NCBI GenBank assembly: GCA_946405435.1
Contig: CAMJHF010000008.1
Location: forward strand, 1-64,000
Origin: an uncultured Bacteroidales bacterium
GTDB taxonomy: Bacteria; Bacteroidota; Bacteroidia; Bacteroidales; UBA932
DNA length: 64,000 nt
Direction: 5' to 3'
In this document: positions 26,149 through 35,265 of the stretch, piece by piece
Layout of the letters: the number at the start of each line of letters is the position of its first letter
Numbering within the stretch: the first letter of the stretch is position 1
Program-made: the position numbers and the translations under genes
The notes under the pieces: generated by a model
Told to the model about the DNA's origin: nothing
Seen by the model: the letters and a program-made list of their open reading frames with translations, nothing else
Database searches by the model: none

Positions 26149-27296
26149 TATAATATGCTGTGATAGAATTCTTTAAGGCAATTGCGCACATATCCTTGCT
26201 CGAATCTTCCTGCAACCATTTCCCTGGATTTCAGAGACATTCTTGCAACCGCCATCGGGTGTTTTGCGAAAGATTTCATAGCTTTGTATAACTCGGCCTC
26301 GCTTTTCGGGGCCACGATGATTCCATTTACGCCATCCGTAATTATCTCCCGCGAGCCGTTGATGTCCGTGACAATGCAGGGGAGGCCCATAGCCCCGGCC
26401 TCCAGGACGGTGTTCGGGAAGCCCTCCCGGTAAGAGGGCAGGACAAAAGCGTCGGATGCAGCCAGCCAGGGGCGGATGTCTTCCTGCCAGCCGTCCGAGG
26501 AATGTATGTTCGGATTTGAGTCAATCTTTGCGAGCACGTCCTCCGGCAGCGGGTCCTGCTGCGGCTCCATTTCTCCTACCAGGAACAGATGAACGTCGGA
26601 TTCGGAACTCAGGCGGCTGAATGCGTTTACAAGTTCACACAAGCCCTTGTCTCGAACGAGCCTTCCAATGAATGCGAAAGTGAAGGCATTCTTGCCTATA
26701 GAGTATCTGCGCCTTATAGACTGTGCAGCCGCATCCGTGGCGGCATTGCGGGCATACCATGACATGTCGACGCCCCGAACGTTCCCGTGGCCCAGGATAG
26801 TCACCCTTTTCCTTGTGATTCCATTGGACTCGATGTCTTTCTTGATTCCCTGGCCTTCAGCCAATACGTGGGTGGCGCATGACGCCGTGATCCTGTCGGT
26901 AGTTTTAAGTACCAGCCTTTTAAGACCTTTCGAGCTGGGGAAAACAAGTCCGGTGAAAGTGTGGACGCGCACCGGAACCCCCGCCAGCCGGGCCGCCGCC
27001 ATGGACAGAAGGCCTGCCTTGGGAGTCATTGAATGAACCATGTCGGGGCGCTCTTCGCGGAACAGGCGGGTGAGCCGGGCCAGCGCCTTGAGGTCCTTGA
27101 CGGGCGACGGGCGGCGCTCCATCGGAACGGCCACGGTCCTGACGCCTTCTCTTTCCGCCACTTTGTCAAGCAGGGGGCCGGGAGAAGAGACGGCCAGCAC
27201 ATCGTACTCTTCCGACAACTCTTTGAGCAGCCCACGGCAGAAAATGTCCAGGGACAGCGGAACCGTTGTTATGCGTATAATCTTCTTGCGGTTCAA
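26148..27296 (-). CDS. Family 4 glycosyltransferase (TTG start likely)
   Basis: The domain starts at NRKKIIRITTVPLSLDIFCRG, directly after a TTG at 27294-27296 that lies 4 bases past the upstream stop. A start at 27344 would overlap the exported-protein gene by 44 bases. The 382-residue enzyme has HSMTPKAGLLSM, FAFIGRLVRDKGL and GFPNTVLEAGAMGLPCIVTD, as in PglA/CapM-like transferases that add GalNAc- or fucosamine-type sugars early in assembly. That specificity is only suggestive. Confidence 0.88.
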   Translation of the reverse strand: MNRKKIIRITTVPLSLDIFCRGLLKELSEEYDVLAVSSPGPLLDKVAEREGVRTVAVPMERRPSPVKDLKALARLTRLFREERPDMVHSMTPKAGLLSMAAARLAGVPVRVHTFTGLVFPSSKGLKRLVLKTTDRITASCATHVLAEGQGIKKDIESNGITRKRVTILGHGNVRGVDMSWYARNAATDAAAQSIRRRYSIGKNAFTFAFIGRLVRDKGLCELVNAFSRLSSESDVHLFLVGEMEPQQDPLPEDVLAKIDSNPNIHSSDGWQEDIRPWLAASDAFVLPSYREGFPNTVLEAGAMGLPCIVTDINGSREIITDGVNGIIVAPKSEAELYKAMKSFAKHPMAVARMSLKSREMVAGRFEQGYVRNCLKEFYHSIL

Positions 27297-27300
27297 TTTA

Positions 27301-28167
27301 TCAGAAGCTGTAGGTAAGACCGATACCGTATGCGGAAGGACCAAGTGTGAGCTGTCCGCCTTGTGGATCGGTTACTTTGACGCGCGCGGAGCCTTCGGAG
27401 AGGGCGGCGTCCAGCAGACCGTAGAGGTAGAGTCCGGCCATGACCCCTATGCAAGCGTTGCGGGAGACCTTGTAGGAGTCGACCTTGCTCTGCCAGCTGT
27501 CGACGTTGGATATCCCTTTGACAACGTTGTCATAAGCCACATTCTTCTTGTATTGATAGATTGCCATGCCTGTGGCGAAGGCCAGTTCGCCGCCCAGAAT
27601 GGCTGCTCCGCGGCCGTTTGCCCCCTTGTAGAACTGCCCGGCGCTGGGGATAAGCGACAGGAGGGTCGCTTTGGTGTTGTTGCACTCCTGGACTTCAAAG
27701 GTGTCGAATATCGGCAAGGCGTTTTTGTCGGTAACGGCAAACAGCTGGTAGAACTCGAATCCATACTCATTGTCGGAGTAGTCCTCGAAAGAGGAGTAGC
27801 TGTCCACCAGCCGGGCGTATACAGTAGATTCCTGATTCTGTCCGAAGCTGACGCAGTAAGTGGTTGACTCTCCGGGGCCTGCAGCCAGACTGTCGAGCTG
27901 CATGGTCATGGGGTCGGCTCCGTACTTCTGGCGCACATAGGTAAGGAGGGGCTCGAAGCGCTTTTCCTTCAGCTTGGAAAAATCCGCATCGAAGGTATGG
28001 AATACCTTGAATTCGTAATTTGAGCTCTTGCGCTTCTTGTTCATAAACTCTTCACCTTTGCGAATCCACTGTGGCTTGATTGCAGATGAAGCCCGGACTT
28101 CCAAACTTGAGGAAAGACCAGCCAGTGCCATTGAAAGCAGCATGGCGAGGGTAAGTAATTTTTTCAT
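27301..28167 (-). CDS. Exported DUF5683-like protein, function unknown
   Basis: The 288-residue protein has a signal peptide (residues 1-27). The middle region has no recognised domain. The C-terminal part starts LSLIPSAGQFYKGANGRGAAIL, the P-x-x-GQFY-K-G pattern of DUF5683, with two hydrophobic segments (residues about 185-205 and 235-255). DUF5683 proteins are common in Bacteroidota and uncharacterised. It overlaps the upstream GT4 gene by 4 bases (ATGA), so it is translated with glycan genes. Envelope location is inferred. Confidence 0.7.
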   Translation of the reverse strand: MKKLLTLAMLLSMALAGLSSSLEVRASSAIKPQWIRKGEEFMNKKRKSSNYEFKVFHTFDADFSKLKEKRFEPLLTYVRQKYGADPMTMQLDSLAAGPGESTTYCVSFGQNQESTVYARLVDSYSSFEDYSDNEYGFEFYQLFAVTDKNALPIFDTFEVQECNNTKATLLSLIPSAGQFYKGANGRGAAILGGELAFATGMAIYQYKKNVAYDNVVKGISNVDSWQSKVDSYKVSRNACIGVMAGLYLYGLLDAALSEGSARVKVTDPQGGQLTLGPSAYGIGLTYSF

Positions 28168-29276
28168 TGCTGTATTATTGTTTTGTTTATTCTCGAGTAT
28201 ATTTTAAGGTAGCCGGCCGCGGTGGAAGAAATGTCATAGTCGTTGGCCCGTTCAAGGCACAGGGCACCGGTTTTCGCCGCGTCTTCCGGATTTTCGCAAA
28301 GGTGCCTTATTTCAGAGGCCAGTGCAGCCGAATCTCCTTCGGGGAACAGCACTCCGGCACCTTGTACCATGTCATGGACGCCGTTCACGTCGCTGGCCAC
28401 AAGAGGCTTTCCCATTGACATGGCTTCGAGTATGGATAAGGATACCCCCTCGAAATGAGTTGACATCACCACCACGTCAGCGGCTTTCAGCAGCTCCGGG
28501 ACATCGCTCCGGACACCAAGGAAGCGGACCCTGCCGTCGACGCCAAGCTCTGACACCAGGGAACGGCAGCCCTCAAGATACTTGCGGTCAGCATCTGTTT
28601 CTGCGCCCCCGGCCAGGAACAGGGTGTAGTTACGGGGCAGAAGGCTCATGGCCCGAATCAGGGTGCCATGGTCTTTCTGTGGCCTGAAGGCGGAAACCAT
28701 AAGAATTGTATAACCTTCGGAACTTGCGATTTCCCGGGCAGGGGAGACGGTGGAATAGTCTCGCAGCACTACTCCGTTCTTTACCGTGAATGTCTTGCCT
28801 TTGACTGAAGGTACGCTGGCAGCCAGAGCCTTCTCGGTTTCGTCGCCCACGCAGATTACGGCCTTGTAACGGCCGTACATCCAGCGGTCTATGGGGCGGT
28901 ACCAGGCCCATGTACGTCTGCGGTTGCTGGTGTTGTGTTCGGTAGTTACGAGTTTTGTCTTGTTGAAAATCCCTGCAACGGCTGCAAGAATCTGGCATGA
29001 AGTATTGTGCGTGTGCACTATGTCAAAATGGTTCCTGCCAAGGAATCCGATGAGTTTTGGCAGCGCCATGGGGTTTCTCATCGCCTTCCATCCTTCCGAG
29101 AGAGCTGATATTCTGATACCTTGTCCTTCCAGTTCTGAAAACAGCGGCGTTCTGGTTCCGTCCATGAGCAGCACCTCCACCTCGTTGCCCATGTCCCGCA
29201 GGCGCGGTGTCAGGTCGCATACAAGGCGCTCGGCTCCTCCGGTGCGAAGGGAAGTTATGAAATGCAGAATCTTCAT
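28164..29276 (-). CDS. Family 4 glycosyltransferase
   Basis: The 370-residue GT-B protein opens MKILHFITSLRTGGAERL. It has HTHNTSCQ in the acceptor half, MVSAFRPQKDHGTLIRA at the donor site and EGVSLSILEAMSMGKPLVASD as the signature Glu-rich motif. Start and stop overlap neighbours by 4 bases at both ends, which suggests strict coupling. It resembles WcaL/GtfA-like enzymes; the sugar is unknown. Confidence 0.92.
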   Translation of the reverse strand: MKILHFITSLRTGGAERLVCDLTPRLRDMGNEVEVLLMDGTRTPLFSELEGQGIRISALSEGWKAMRNPMALPKLIGFLGRNHFDIVHTHNTSCQILAAVAGIFNKTKLVTTEHNTSNRRRTWAWYRPIDRWMYGRYKAVICVGDETEKALAASVPSVKGKTFTVKNGVVLRDYSTVSPAREIASSEGYTILMVSAFRPQKDHGTLIRAMSLLPRNYTLFLAGGAETDADRKYLEGCRSLVSELGVDGRVRFLGVRSDVPELLKAADVVVMSTHFEGVSLSILEAMSMGKPLVASDVNGVHDMVQGAGVLFPEGDSAALASEIRHLCENPEDAAKTGALCLERANDYDISSTAAGYLKIYSRINKTIIQQ

Positions 29277-30256
29277 TTAGCGTTCAGAACGTAGGGCGGC
29301 AGGCTCCTGAATGGCTCCGAATGGACTGCTTTGCGGCCTTCTGAAAGGCCCTTTATGAAAGCATGGACGTTTCCTTTGGTCTTAATGAAAGGGGCGGCGA
29401 GGCAGAGGCCGGTGAATATCCAGGCCATTTTGAGTCCGAATGCCGCGGCAGCCAGTGAGCGGGACCACGCGTTGTCCGCGCCGTTTCGGTAGAGGCTGCG
29501 GTACCAAGTCATATACATCGCCTGGGTGCGGATCCTGAATCTTTCCGGGCTGCGCTTGTAGGAGCCGCTGGACGTACCGGCGTCGAGGTTTGTGATTCCG
29601 GAGCCGTATAGCACTCCCAAGCGTCCGCCGTTGGCATGCAGTTTATAAGACTCAAGAGCGTCGTCTCCGTAGGCAAATCCAAGGGCGTCAAGCCAAAGTT
29701 CATCCTGCATGCTCATGCGCAGGAAAGCATCTTTTCGCCAGAGCATCGCAGGACCTCCGCAGGTATGCGAGGGACAGAAGCCGCCGGCGGGCTTTGACTG
29801 ATAAGAAAAGGATCCGTTCCGGTGCTGCTTGAAAGCCCACTTCTTGTCGCAGTGCGGAAATACAAGGTTGGTAAGAGCGGCGCTTATCTTGGTGCGCAGC
29901 GGCATTTTGTGATTCTGGAAGATATCCGCCCCCACGCAGTCGGCGCCGTTGTCTTGCAAGGCCTCAATCATTCTTTCGGCACTGTCGGGAGCGAGCAGTA
30001 CATCATCGTCAAGCATCAGGATGCAGTCGCTGTCGATTTCGTCGTATTGGAGCGCCCGCTGGGCAACCATGCCTTTCCGGACATAGACATATTCTTCGTT
30101 GCCGATCTGGAATTCCGGCCTTTTGTACCCTTGGGCGATATATGCTATCACCCTTTGTGGCTGCACGCTCTGCCGGGCAATCGTCTCCAGCTCCCGGCGG
30201 AACTTGTCTCCGGCGGTGCCGAGGGTGCGGATGGCTATGGAGTAGCTGATTGCCAT
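29273..30256 (-). CDS. Family 2 glycosyltransferase with C-terminal membrane segment
   Basis: The 327-residue protein is a GT-A enzyme with YSIAIRTLG at the N terminus, CILMLDDDVLLAPD (about 81-94) as metal site and GGPAMLWRKDAF before a GDDALESYKLH acceptor block. It has a hydrophobic segment near residues 270-290 (FGLKMAWIFTGLCLAAPF), so membrane association is likely. It differs from the SVIVPVYN-type GT2 proteins of this locus and is closer to the LDDD type. Start overlaps the upstream stop by one base (TAATG). Confidence 0.85.
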   Translation of the reverse strand: MAISYSIAIRTLGTAGDKFRRELETIARQSVQPQRVIAYIAQGYKRPEFQIGNEEYVYVRKGMVAQRALQYDEIDSDCILMLDDDVLLAPDSAERMIEALQDNGADCVGADIFQNHKMPLRTKISAALTNLVFPHCDKKWAFKQHRNGSFSYQSKPAGGFCPSHTCGGPAMLWRKDAFLRMSMQDELWLDALGFAYGDDALESYKLHANGGRLGVLYGSGITNLDAGTSSGSYKRSPERFRIRTQAMYMTWYRSLYRNGADNAWSRSLAAAAFGLKMAWIFTGLCLAAPFIKTKGNVHAFIKGLSEGRKAVHSEPFRSLPPYVLNAK

Positions 30257-31422
30257 TAGTTTCTATGTCTTGCCTCTATTTCACCCGAAACCTGGTGGAA
30301 TAGATCCATCCACTGCCGGATTATACTTTCAATAGCATATTCACGGGCATTTTCCTGCGCGGCTGCACCCATCTCCTTCCGAAGCGCCTCGTTCTCTATC
30401 AGCTTGCAAATCCTCTCGGAGAGCATGGTTTCATCTCCCTGAGGGACCAGATAGCCGTCGACTCCGTCGGAGATGAGATCCAGAGGGCCGCATGGACAAG
30501 CATACGACACAACGGGCAGACCAGCTTGCATAGCCTCCAGGATGACCATCCCAAAACCTTCATACATCGAGGTCAGGACAAATACGGAAGCGGCTGAAAG
30601 CATGGAAGACAGGTCTTGGGTATATCCCATAAGCCGGACCGTATCGGCAAGATCGTTACGGTCGATCTGTTCCTGAAGATCATCCTTCATGCACCCATCC
30701 CCCCAGATTTCAAGCCGCCAGTCTGAATAACGCCGGTGAACGCTTTCCCAGGCCCGGACAAGGGATGCGAAATTCTTTTGCTGGACAAGCCGTCCGGCTG
30801 CAATGGCTGTGTGTGCATCCAATGGCGCGCGCCCCCAGGTTCCCCCGATTATCGGATTGGGAATAACTGAAACATTGGCGGCATGTGACCAATTTCTTTC
30901 CTTGTCTTCCTGCGTCAAGATTACTACTTTATCATAGCGGGCACAACAGACATGATAGTCCCAGTAGTCGCTCACATAGGTGGAAAGCCTGGACAGCAGG
31001 TCTTTCGTTCCAAAATGCCGGAAATTTTTGGGAAAATGAATTTCCCTGATGTAAGCGCCTCCCGCAGCGGTGCGAAGAAGCGGCAGGAAATACTTTTCGG
31101 AAGTTCCTGTAGAGATGACTACATCGGGACCGACTGCCTCAAGAAAGGCCTTCAACCTGCGCCGATGTGTCCTGCGTTTGAATACAATCCCTTTCAACAG
31201 GCTCCACCTGGATTTCCAGTCATCCTCATAATAATTCACCCCGAGGTTCTCTACATGTACTTTGTCGGACACTTTGATGACTGGTTCGTGGACAGGCTGC
31301 TCCGTCACGGCAATCCAGACCTCGTTCCCCTCTATTTCCGCCAGGGCGTTTGCCTTGGCGATGGTGACCTTCTGGATGCCGCCATGATGCCACAAAGTGT
31401 CTGTGCAGTAGATGATTTTCAT
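30256..31422 (-). CDS. Family 4 glycosyltransferase
   Basis: ATG at 31422 (MKIIYCTDTLWHHGGIQK) is chosen; the longer frame opens with TTG at 31467. The 388-residue enzyme has the GGIQKV acceptor loop, AAGRLVQQKNFASLV and YEGFGMVILEAMQAGLPVVSY followed by CPCGPLDLI. That tail resembles WaaB/GtfA- and Amylovoran AmsD-like galactosyltransferases. Galactose transfer is a family-level guess. Confidence 0.9.
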   Translation of the reverse strand: MKIIYCTDTLWHHGGIQKVTIAKANALAEIEGNEVWIAVTEQPVHEPVIKVSDKVHVENLGVNYYEDDWKSRWSLLKGIVFKRRTHRRRLKAFLEAVGPDVVISTGTSEKYFLPLLRTAAGGAYIREIHFPKNFRHFGTKDLLSRLSTYVSDYWDYHVCCARYDKVVILTQEDKERNWSHAANVSVIPNPIIGGTWGRAPLDAHTAIAAGRLVQQKNFASLVRAWESVHRRYSDWRLEIWGDGCMKDDLQEQIDRNDLADTVRLMGYTQDLSSMLSAASVFVLTSMYEGFGMVILEAMQAGLPVVSYACPCGPLDLISDGVDGYLVPQGDETMLSERICKLIENEALRKEMGAAAQENAREYAIESIIRQWMDLFHQVSGEIEARHRN

Positions 31423-31463
31423 CTTCTTGACGGATTTCGGTTTCTGAAGTGGCAGCCTGTCAT

Positions 31464-32408
31464 TCAATGACGACGCCTGAAGAATGTTCTCACGGCGATA
31501 TAAAGCAATTTCTCCTTGAGAGGCACGGACATGTCTGTCAGAAACGTCTTCCTGCTCTCTTTAATAATAGATTTACACAGGTTTCGGTGCGTCTCACGCT
31601 CTGCTGCGGGAATGTCGGATTCCTTTGCCATGTATAAAGAAAACAAGATTCTTCGATATATCTTGACGAGCAGAAAGGAGCGCAGCCGCCGCCTGCTTTC
31701 TGGTATGTGCCCGTATAGTTTCCACAGCACCGGAACTGTCTTGTAATAACCGATATAGGAGATATTCTTGCTGAGGGAGCCCTGCCTGTCGTAGTAACGG
31801 TAAAGCGATTCACTCAGAAAAATGATTCTGGAAACATTGAGGTATAGTTCAGAGCAGAAAAGAAAATCTTCCTGAGCAATCGGTTCAAATCGCAACCTGT
31901 CAACCAAAGACCTTTGTATCAGTTTGTTCCAGCAGGTATACCATATGGTTTCACCGTCATTCAGCATCCGTCGTATAATCTCTTCTCCGTCGAAAACCGA
32001 AGGCTCTTGTCCGGGGAAGAGATACATATCGCGTTCGTTGTCGTGCCCTATGAAAGTGTAACCGGATGAAGCGATATCATATTTCCCTCCGTCCATTGCA
32101 AGGACGAGGTGCTCGAGCGTTTCCGGCACTAAAGCATCGTCGCTGTCCAGAAAAAAAACATAATCGCCCGACGCTATGTCAAGTCCACGGTTCCTGGCCG
32201 CCGCGACGCCATTGTTGGCGGTGTGGACCGACTTGAAGCGGCTGTCGCGCAGGCTCCATTCATCACATATCTTCCCTGAAGAATCGCTGGAACCGTCATC
32301 TATGAGCAAAACTTCGAAATCTCGGAAAGTCTGAGCCTCGATGCTTTTAAGGCACGCACGAAGATATGATTCTGAATTATAAACCGGAACGATGATACTT
32401 ACCATCAT
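31464..32408 (-). CDS. Family 2 glycosyltransferase
   Basis: The 314-residue protein opens MMVSIIVPVYNSESYLRAC, has LLIDDGSSDSS and FFLDSDDALVPE. It ends with a basic, hydrophobic tail (LLYIAVRTFFRRRH) that could touch the membrane. It carries the W.NKL acceptor-region pattern shared by the SVIVPVYN-type enzymes of the locus. It lies 18 bases after the ParB/Srx-like gene. Confidence 0.9.
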   Translation of the reverse strand: MMVSIIVPVYNSESYLRACLKSIEAQTFRDFEVLLIDDGSSDSSGKICDEWSLRDSRFKSVHTANNGVAAARNRGLDIASGDYVFFLDSDDALVPETLEHLVLAMDGGKYDIASSGYTFIGHDNERDMYLFPGQEPSVFDGEEIIRRMLNDGETIWYTCWNKLIQRSLVDRLRFEPIAQEDFLFCSELYLNVSRIIFLSESLYRYYDRQGSLSKNISYIGYYKTVPVLWKLYGHIPESRRRLRSFLLVKIYRRILFSLYMAKESDIPAAERETHRNLCKSIIKESRKTFLTDMSVPLKEKLLYIAVRTFFRRRH

Positions 32409-32426
32409 ATTTAATTTGACCGACCT

Positions 32427-33437
32427 TTATCTGTCCCGCACCCACAACTTGCTGACAACTCCGTACAGGGACAACAAGAATTTGTTGTTGCTCTGTTCTA
32501 TCTTGTCCTTCAGATGTTTACGGGCACGAAACTGTTTGCGGTATTTAAAAAAAGTCCTGTTCGCGCTTATTGTATCTGCAAAGCGTATGAAAGGCAGGAC
32601 CATCCAATAGGCAATACTGCAGGGATAGTACCATCCGGCACGCCCTTCGTCGCTTAGAACGGCGTTTGCGATGCGGTTGGTACGCACCGGGTCGCAAATC
32701 CCATCTGTATTCTTGTAGAAGATGAATCGTACCGTTATCTTCTTTGTACCCTCGCCGATTGTGGGCGCCTCACAATCTATTGCTTCCCGCAATCGTCTGC
32801 ATGCACCCGATTTGAGAGAAAACGCACGGACGTACAGAATGTCGCCATGGATATCATCGTTATCCGAAGGCCAAACACATTTGACACTTATATCGTCCTG
32901 CCGTAGAATGCACTCCGACATTGTCAAGTCTGCCGCGTACCTGGACATCCCCCTTGCCATGAAATAGTCATGCCCATAATGGCATACGGGTTGGTCGAAC
33001 CGGCATACCGTCACTTGCTTGTCATAAAAAGCGAGAATGGACACACGGTGGGCTCCGTCTATTACAGTATAATTGCCGTCAACCGGGACGATGGATACTG
33101 AACGGTCGAAGTCTTCGGATGCAAAAGTATCGATCAGAGTGTTGAATTCTTGTATGTGTTTTGCAAAACTGCTTTTATCCGTCTCCTTGCCCCACTCTTT
33201 CCCGAACGGTACAAAAGCGCGTAGACTTTCAAGATATACTCTGCGCGCCAGATGCGGCCGCCGTTTCCTGTTGCGGACGTAGAACAACTTGCTGAAAAGG
33301 TCGAAACGGCTCAGAAGGTCCCGTGCGGGCAAGGACATAATCTCATGATTCATCCCGTCCAGATGATACGTCTTGATGAAGTAGGGTTCGATCAAAGACA
33401 GCGGATCTTGGCTATTTTCGACGGCAGTGGATTTCAA
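32427..33437 (-). CDS. ParB/Srx-like fold protein in glycan operon, function unknown
   Basis: The 336-residue protein has no transferase motif. Residues 115-146 read SIVPVDGNYTVIDGAHRVSI then LAFYDKQVTV, the ParB/sulfiredoxin-type strand-DGxHR-helix pattern. The start is TTG (33437), with a stop only a few codons upstream; an internal ATG at 33353 is the alternative. The C-terminal half is rich in Lys and aromatics. Members of this fold include DNA partition CTPases, sulfiredoxin and the free-serine kinase SerK. Proteins with a DGxHR motif also occur in lipopolysaccharide clusters, from memory. A kinase acting on a sugar or serine is possible but unproven. Confidence 0.6.
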   Translation of the reverse strand: MKSTAVENSQDPLSLIEPYFIKTYHLDGMNHEIMSLPARDLLSRFDLFSKLFYVRNRKRRPHLARRVYLESLRAFVPFGKEWGKETDKSSFAKHIQEFNTLIDTFASEDFDRSVSIVPVDGNYTVIDGAHRVSILAFYDKQVTVCRFDQPVCHYGHDYFMARGMSRYAADLTMSECILRQDDISVKCVWPSDNDDIHGDILYVRAFSLKSGACRRLREAIDCEAPTIGEGTKKITVRFIFYKNTDGICDPVRTNRIANAVLSDEGRAGWYYPCSIAYWMVLPFIRFADTISANRTFFKYRKQFRARKHLKDKIEQSNNKFLLSLYGVVSKLWVRDR

Positions 33438-33475
33438 AGTACTGACTTATGAAAGATAAAGAGCGGTCCGGGGCT

Positions 33476-34465
33476 CTAATTTCCGAGCAATTTGAAAAAT
33501 AACTTTCCGATATGCGGGAAATGCCAGGCGACGAGGATGGCGAGCCGTTCTGTCAAAGGAATCATCTTGGTGGAAGCATATTCCCGCAGAGTATTCTTTC
33601 TGACGTCTTTGCACAGGGCGGAGAACTCCGGATAAAAGTCAGTACCCATCAGGCTGTAGCAAGCCGTCTGCATTTGTCTGTATGTTAATCCGAGCAGCCG
33701 CCCTCTGAAAGGAATATCATTGTCCGGTCCCGTCAGAGACAACAGCGACGCGAGGTGGGTTATACTCTCAAACACCTGCTTTGCAAAATCGGTATGCGTT
33801 GCGGAACCGGAGTGTTGGCGCCATAAGTAAAGTGTTTGGCACAAATGTGCGGTCCGCCGTGTCTTTTGAAGCAGGATAAAATTAAAGCCGAAATCTTCGT
33901 AGTAACAGGCGTGTATAAAACGCAGACCGCCCACCAGTGACCGGCTGTAAAGTTTATTCCAAATTGCACTGGGATACGTTTGCGAATGATTCGAGGAGCC
34001 TGTAAGAAACTGCAGCCGTTCGAAGGAATCATATTCCCGGATATGACTGCCGGCGGCATCCCCGGGAATAGTGTCCGTCGGTTTTCCTTGCGCATCGATC
34101 CTGGCTGCATTCCACGAAACCCAGTCGTAGGCGCCGGATTGTATCAACGTTGCTGCAGCCTGTAGCATTCCGGGGAGCACGACGTCATCGCTGTCGATAA
34201 ATTGGATATATGTCCCCCTGGCCTGGTCCAGGCCGCGGTTGCGCGCAAATCCAACCCCGCTGTTCTCCTGGTGGATAACCCTGAACCGGGAATCTTTCCT
34301 GCAGAAATCATCGCATATGGCTCCGGATGAATCCGTAGAACCGTCGTCGACCAGGATACACTCGAAACCGGTGTATGTCTGTGCGGCGATGCTTTCCAGG
34401 CACTCCTCAAGGTACGGAGCTGCGTTGTATACCGGAACGATGATACTGATCAGCTCTTCCTGCAT
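33476..34465 (-). CDS. Family 2 glycosyltransferase
   Basis: The 329-residue enzyme has ISIIVPVYNAAPYLEECL, CILVDDGSTDSSG and YIQFIDSDDVVLPG. A SAIWNKLYSRSLV acceptor segment and an LYLWRQHSGSATH block follow. It overlaps the start of the upstream GT2 gene's stop by 16 bases (34450-34465). It is one of the SVIVPVYN-type set. No lesion seen. Confidence 0.9.
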   Translation of the reverse strand: MQEELISIIVPVYNAAPYLEECLESIAAQTYTGFECILVDDGSTDSSGAICDDFCRKDSRFRVIHQENSGVGFARNRGLDQARGTYIQFIDSDDVVLPGMLQAAATLIQSGAYDWVSWNAARIDAQGKPTDTIPGDAAGSHIREYDSFERLQFLTGSSNHSQTYPSAIWNKLYSRSLVGGLRFIHACYYEDFGFNFILLQKTRRTAHLCQTLYLWRQHSGSATHTDFAKQVFESITHLASLLSLTGPDNDIPFRGRLLGLTYRQMQTACYSLMGTDFYPEFSALCKDVRKNTLREYASTKMIPLTERLAILVAWHFPHIGKLFFKLLGN

Positions 34466-35265
34466 AATGTGTAAACGAAAAAAGCGATGACACTCTCAGC
34501 CATGTAATGCAAGGCGCTGCGGCAGCGGTTCAGGGGAGTGCTGCGCTTGAGATGCATTTCCAACCGGCGCATTTTGGCAAAACTGCGGGGGCTGTCGAAG
34601 TATTGGCGCCAGATGTTGCGGGACATGCTGTCGTTCTGCTGATATTCCACCAGGCAAAGCGGCTTGTTGGCCACCAGCAGGGGATAGTCGTCGCATACCT
34701 GCAGCAGCATGTAGATGGGGTTGAAGTTTTTCTCGCCGGGGAAACCCACCTGCGGAGCCACCCGCTTCATAAGGTCGGTGCGCATTACCTGCTTGGAATC
34801 CCCGCGATGTATACGTTTGGCGTAAAGATCAAGCAGATAGCATTCTGCCATGCCTTCCGGGAAGAAGCCGCCTATGGGCTTTCCGCCGTCCATGTCAACA
34901 TCCAGCCCGATAAGGCCGGCAACGCTCTCCGACCCCCTGCTCTGCCACTCCGAAAGAATAATCTCCACGGCATCCGGCGGCATGGCATCGTCGCTGTCTA
35001 TGCATACGTTAAGCTCGGTCCGTATGGCCTCGTATGCTGTGTTATACCCTGTGTAAAGGCCGCCGTTCTCTTTGTAGATGTACTGGATGGGTATCACGCC
35101 TTCGGCAATGAAAGAATGCACAAGCTCAGCTGTATTGTCCGTAGACCCGTCGTCCACCACAAGCCAGTCGAAGTCCTTGCAAGTCTGGCAGCAAAGGCTC
35201 TTGTAGAGGCGGGGGAGGGTGTGGGCCCTGTTGTATGTGGGGGTAAAAACAGTCAGCTTGTTCAT
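34450..35265 (-). CDS. Family 2 glycosyltransferase, short type
   Basis: ATG at 35265 (MNKLTVFTPTYNRAHTL) overlaps the EpsG stop by one base (TAATG). The 271-residue protein has LVVDDGSTDNT, NVCIDSDDAMPPDA and a NEGLYTGYNTAY-like loop (read as NGGLYTGYNTAY). It matches the compact GT2 group with FTPTYNR openings common in Bacteroidetes capsule loci. The C-terminal helix ESVIAFFVYTLCRKS is hydrophobic. Confidence 0.9.
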   Translation of the reverse strand: MNKLTVFTPTYNRAHTLPRLYKSLCCQTCKDFDWLVVDDGSTDNTAELVHSFIAEGVIPIQYIYKENGGLYTGYNTAYEAIRTELNVCIDSDDAMPPDAVEIILSEWQSRGSESVAGLIGLDVDMDGGKPIGGFFPEGMAECYLLDLYAKRIHRGDSKQVMRTDLMKRVAPQVGFPGEKNFNPIYMLLQVCDDYPLLVANKPLCLVEYQQNDSMSRNIWRQYFDSPRSFAKMRRLEMHLKRSTPLNRCRSALHYMAESVIAFFVYTLCRKS

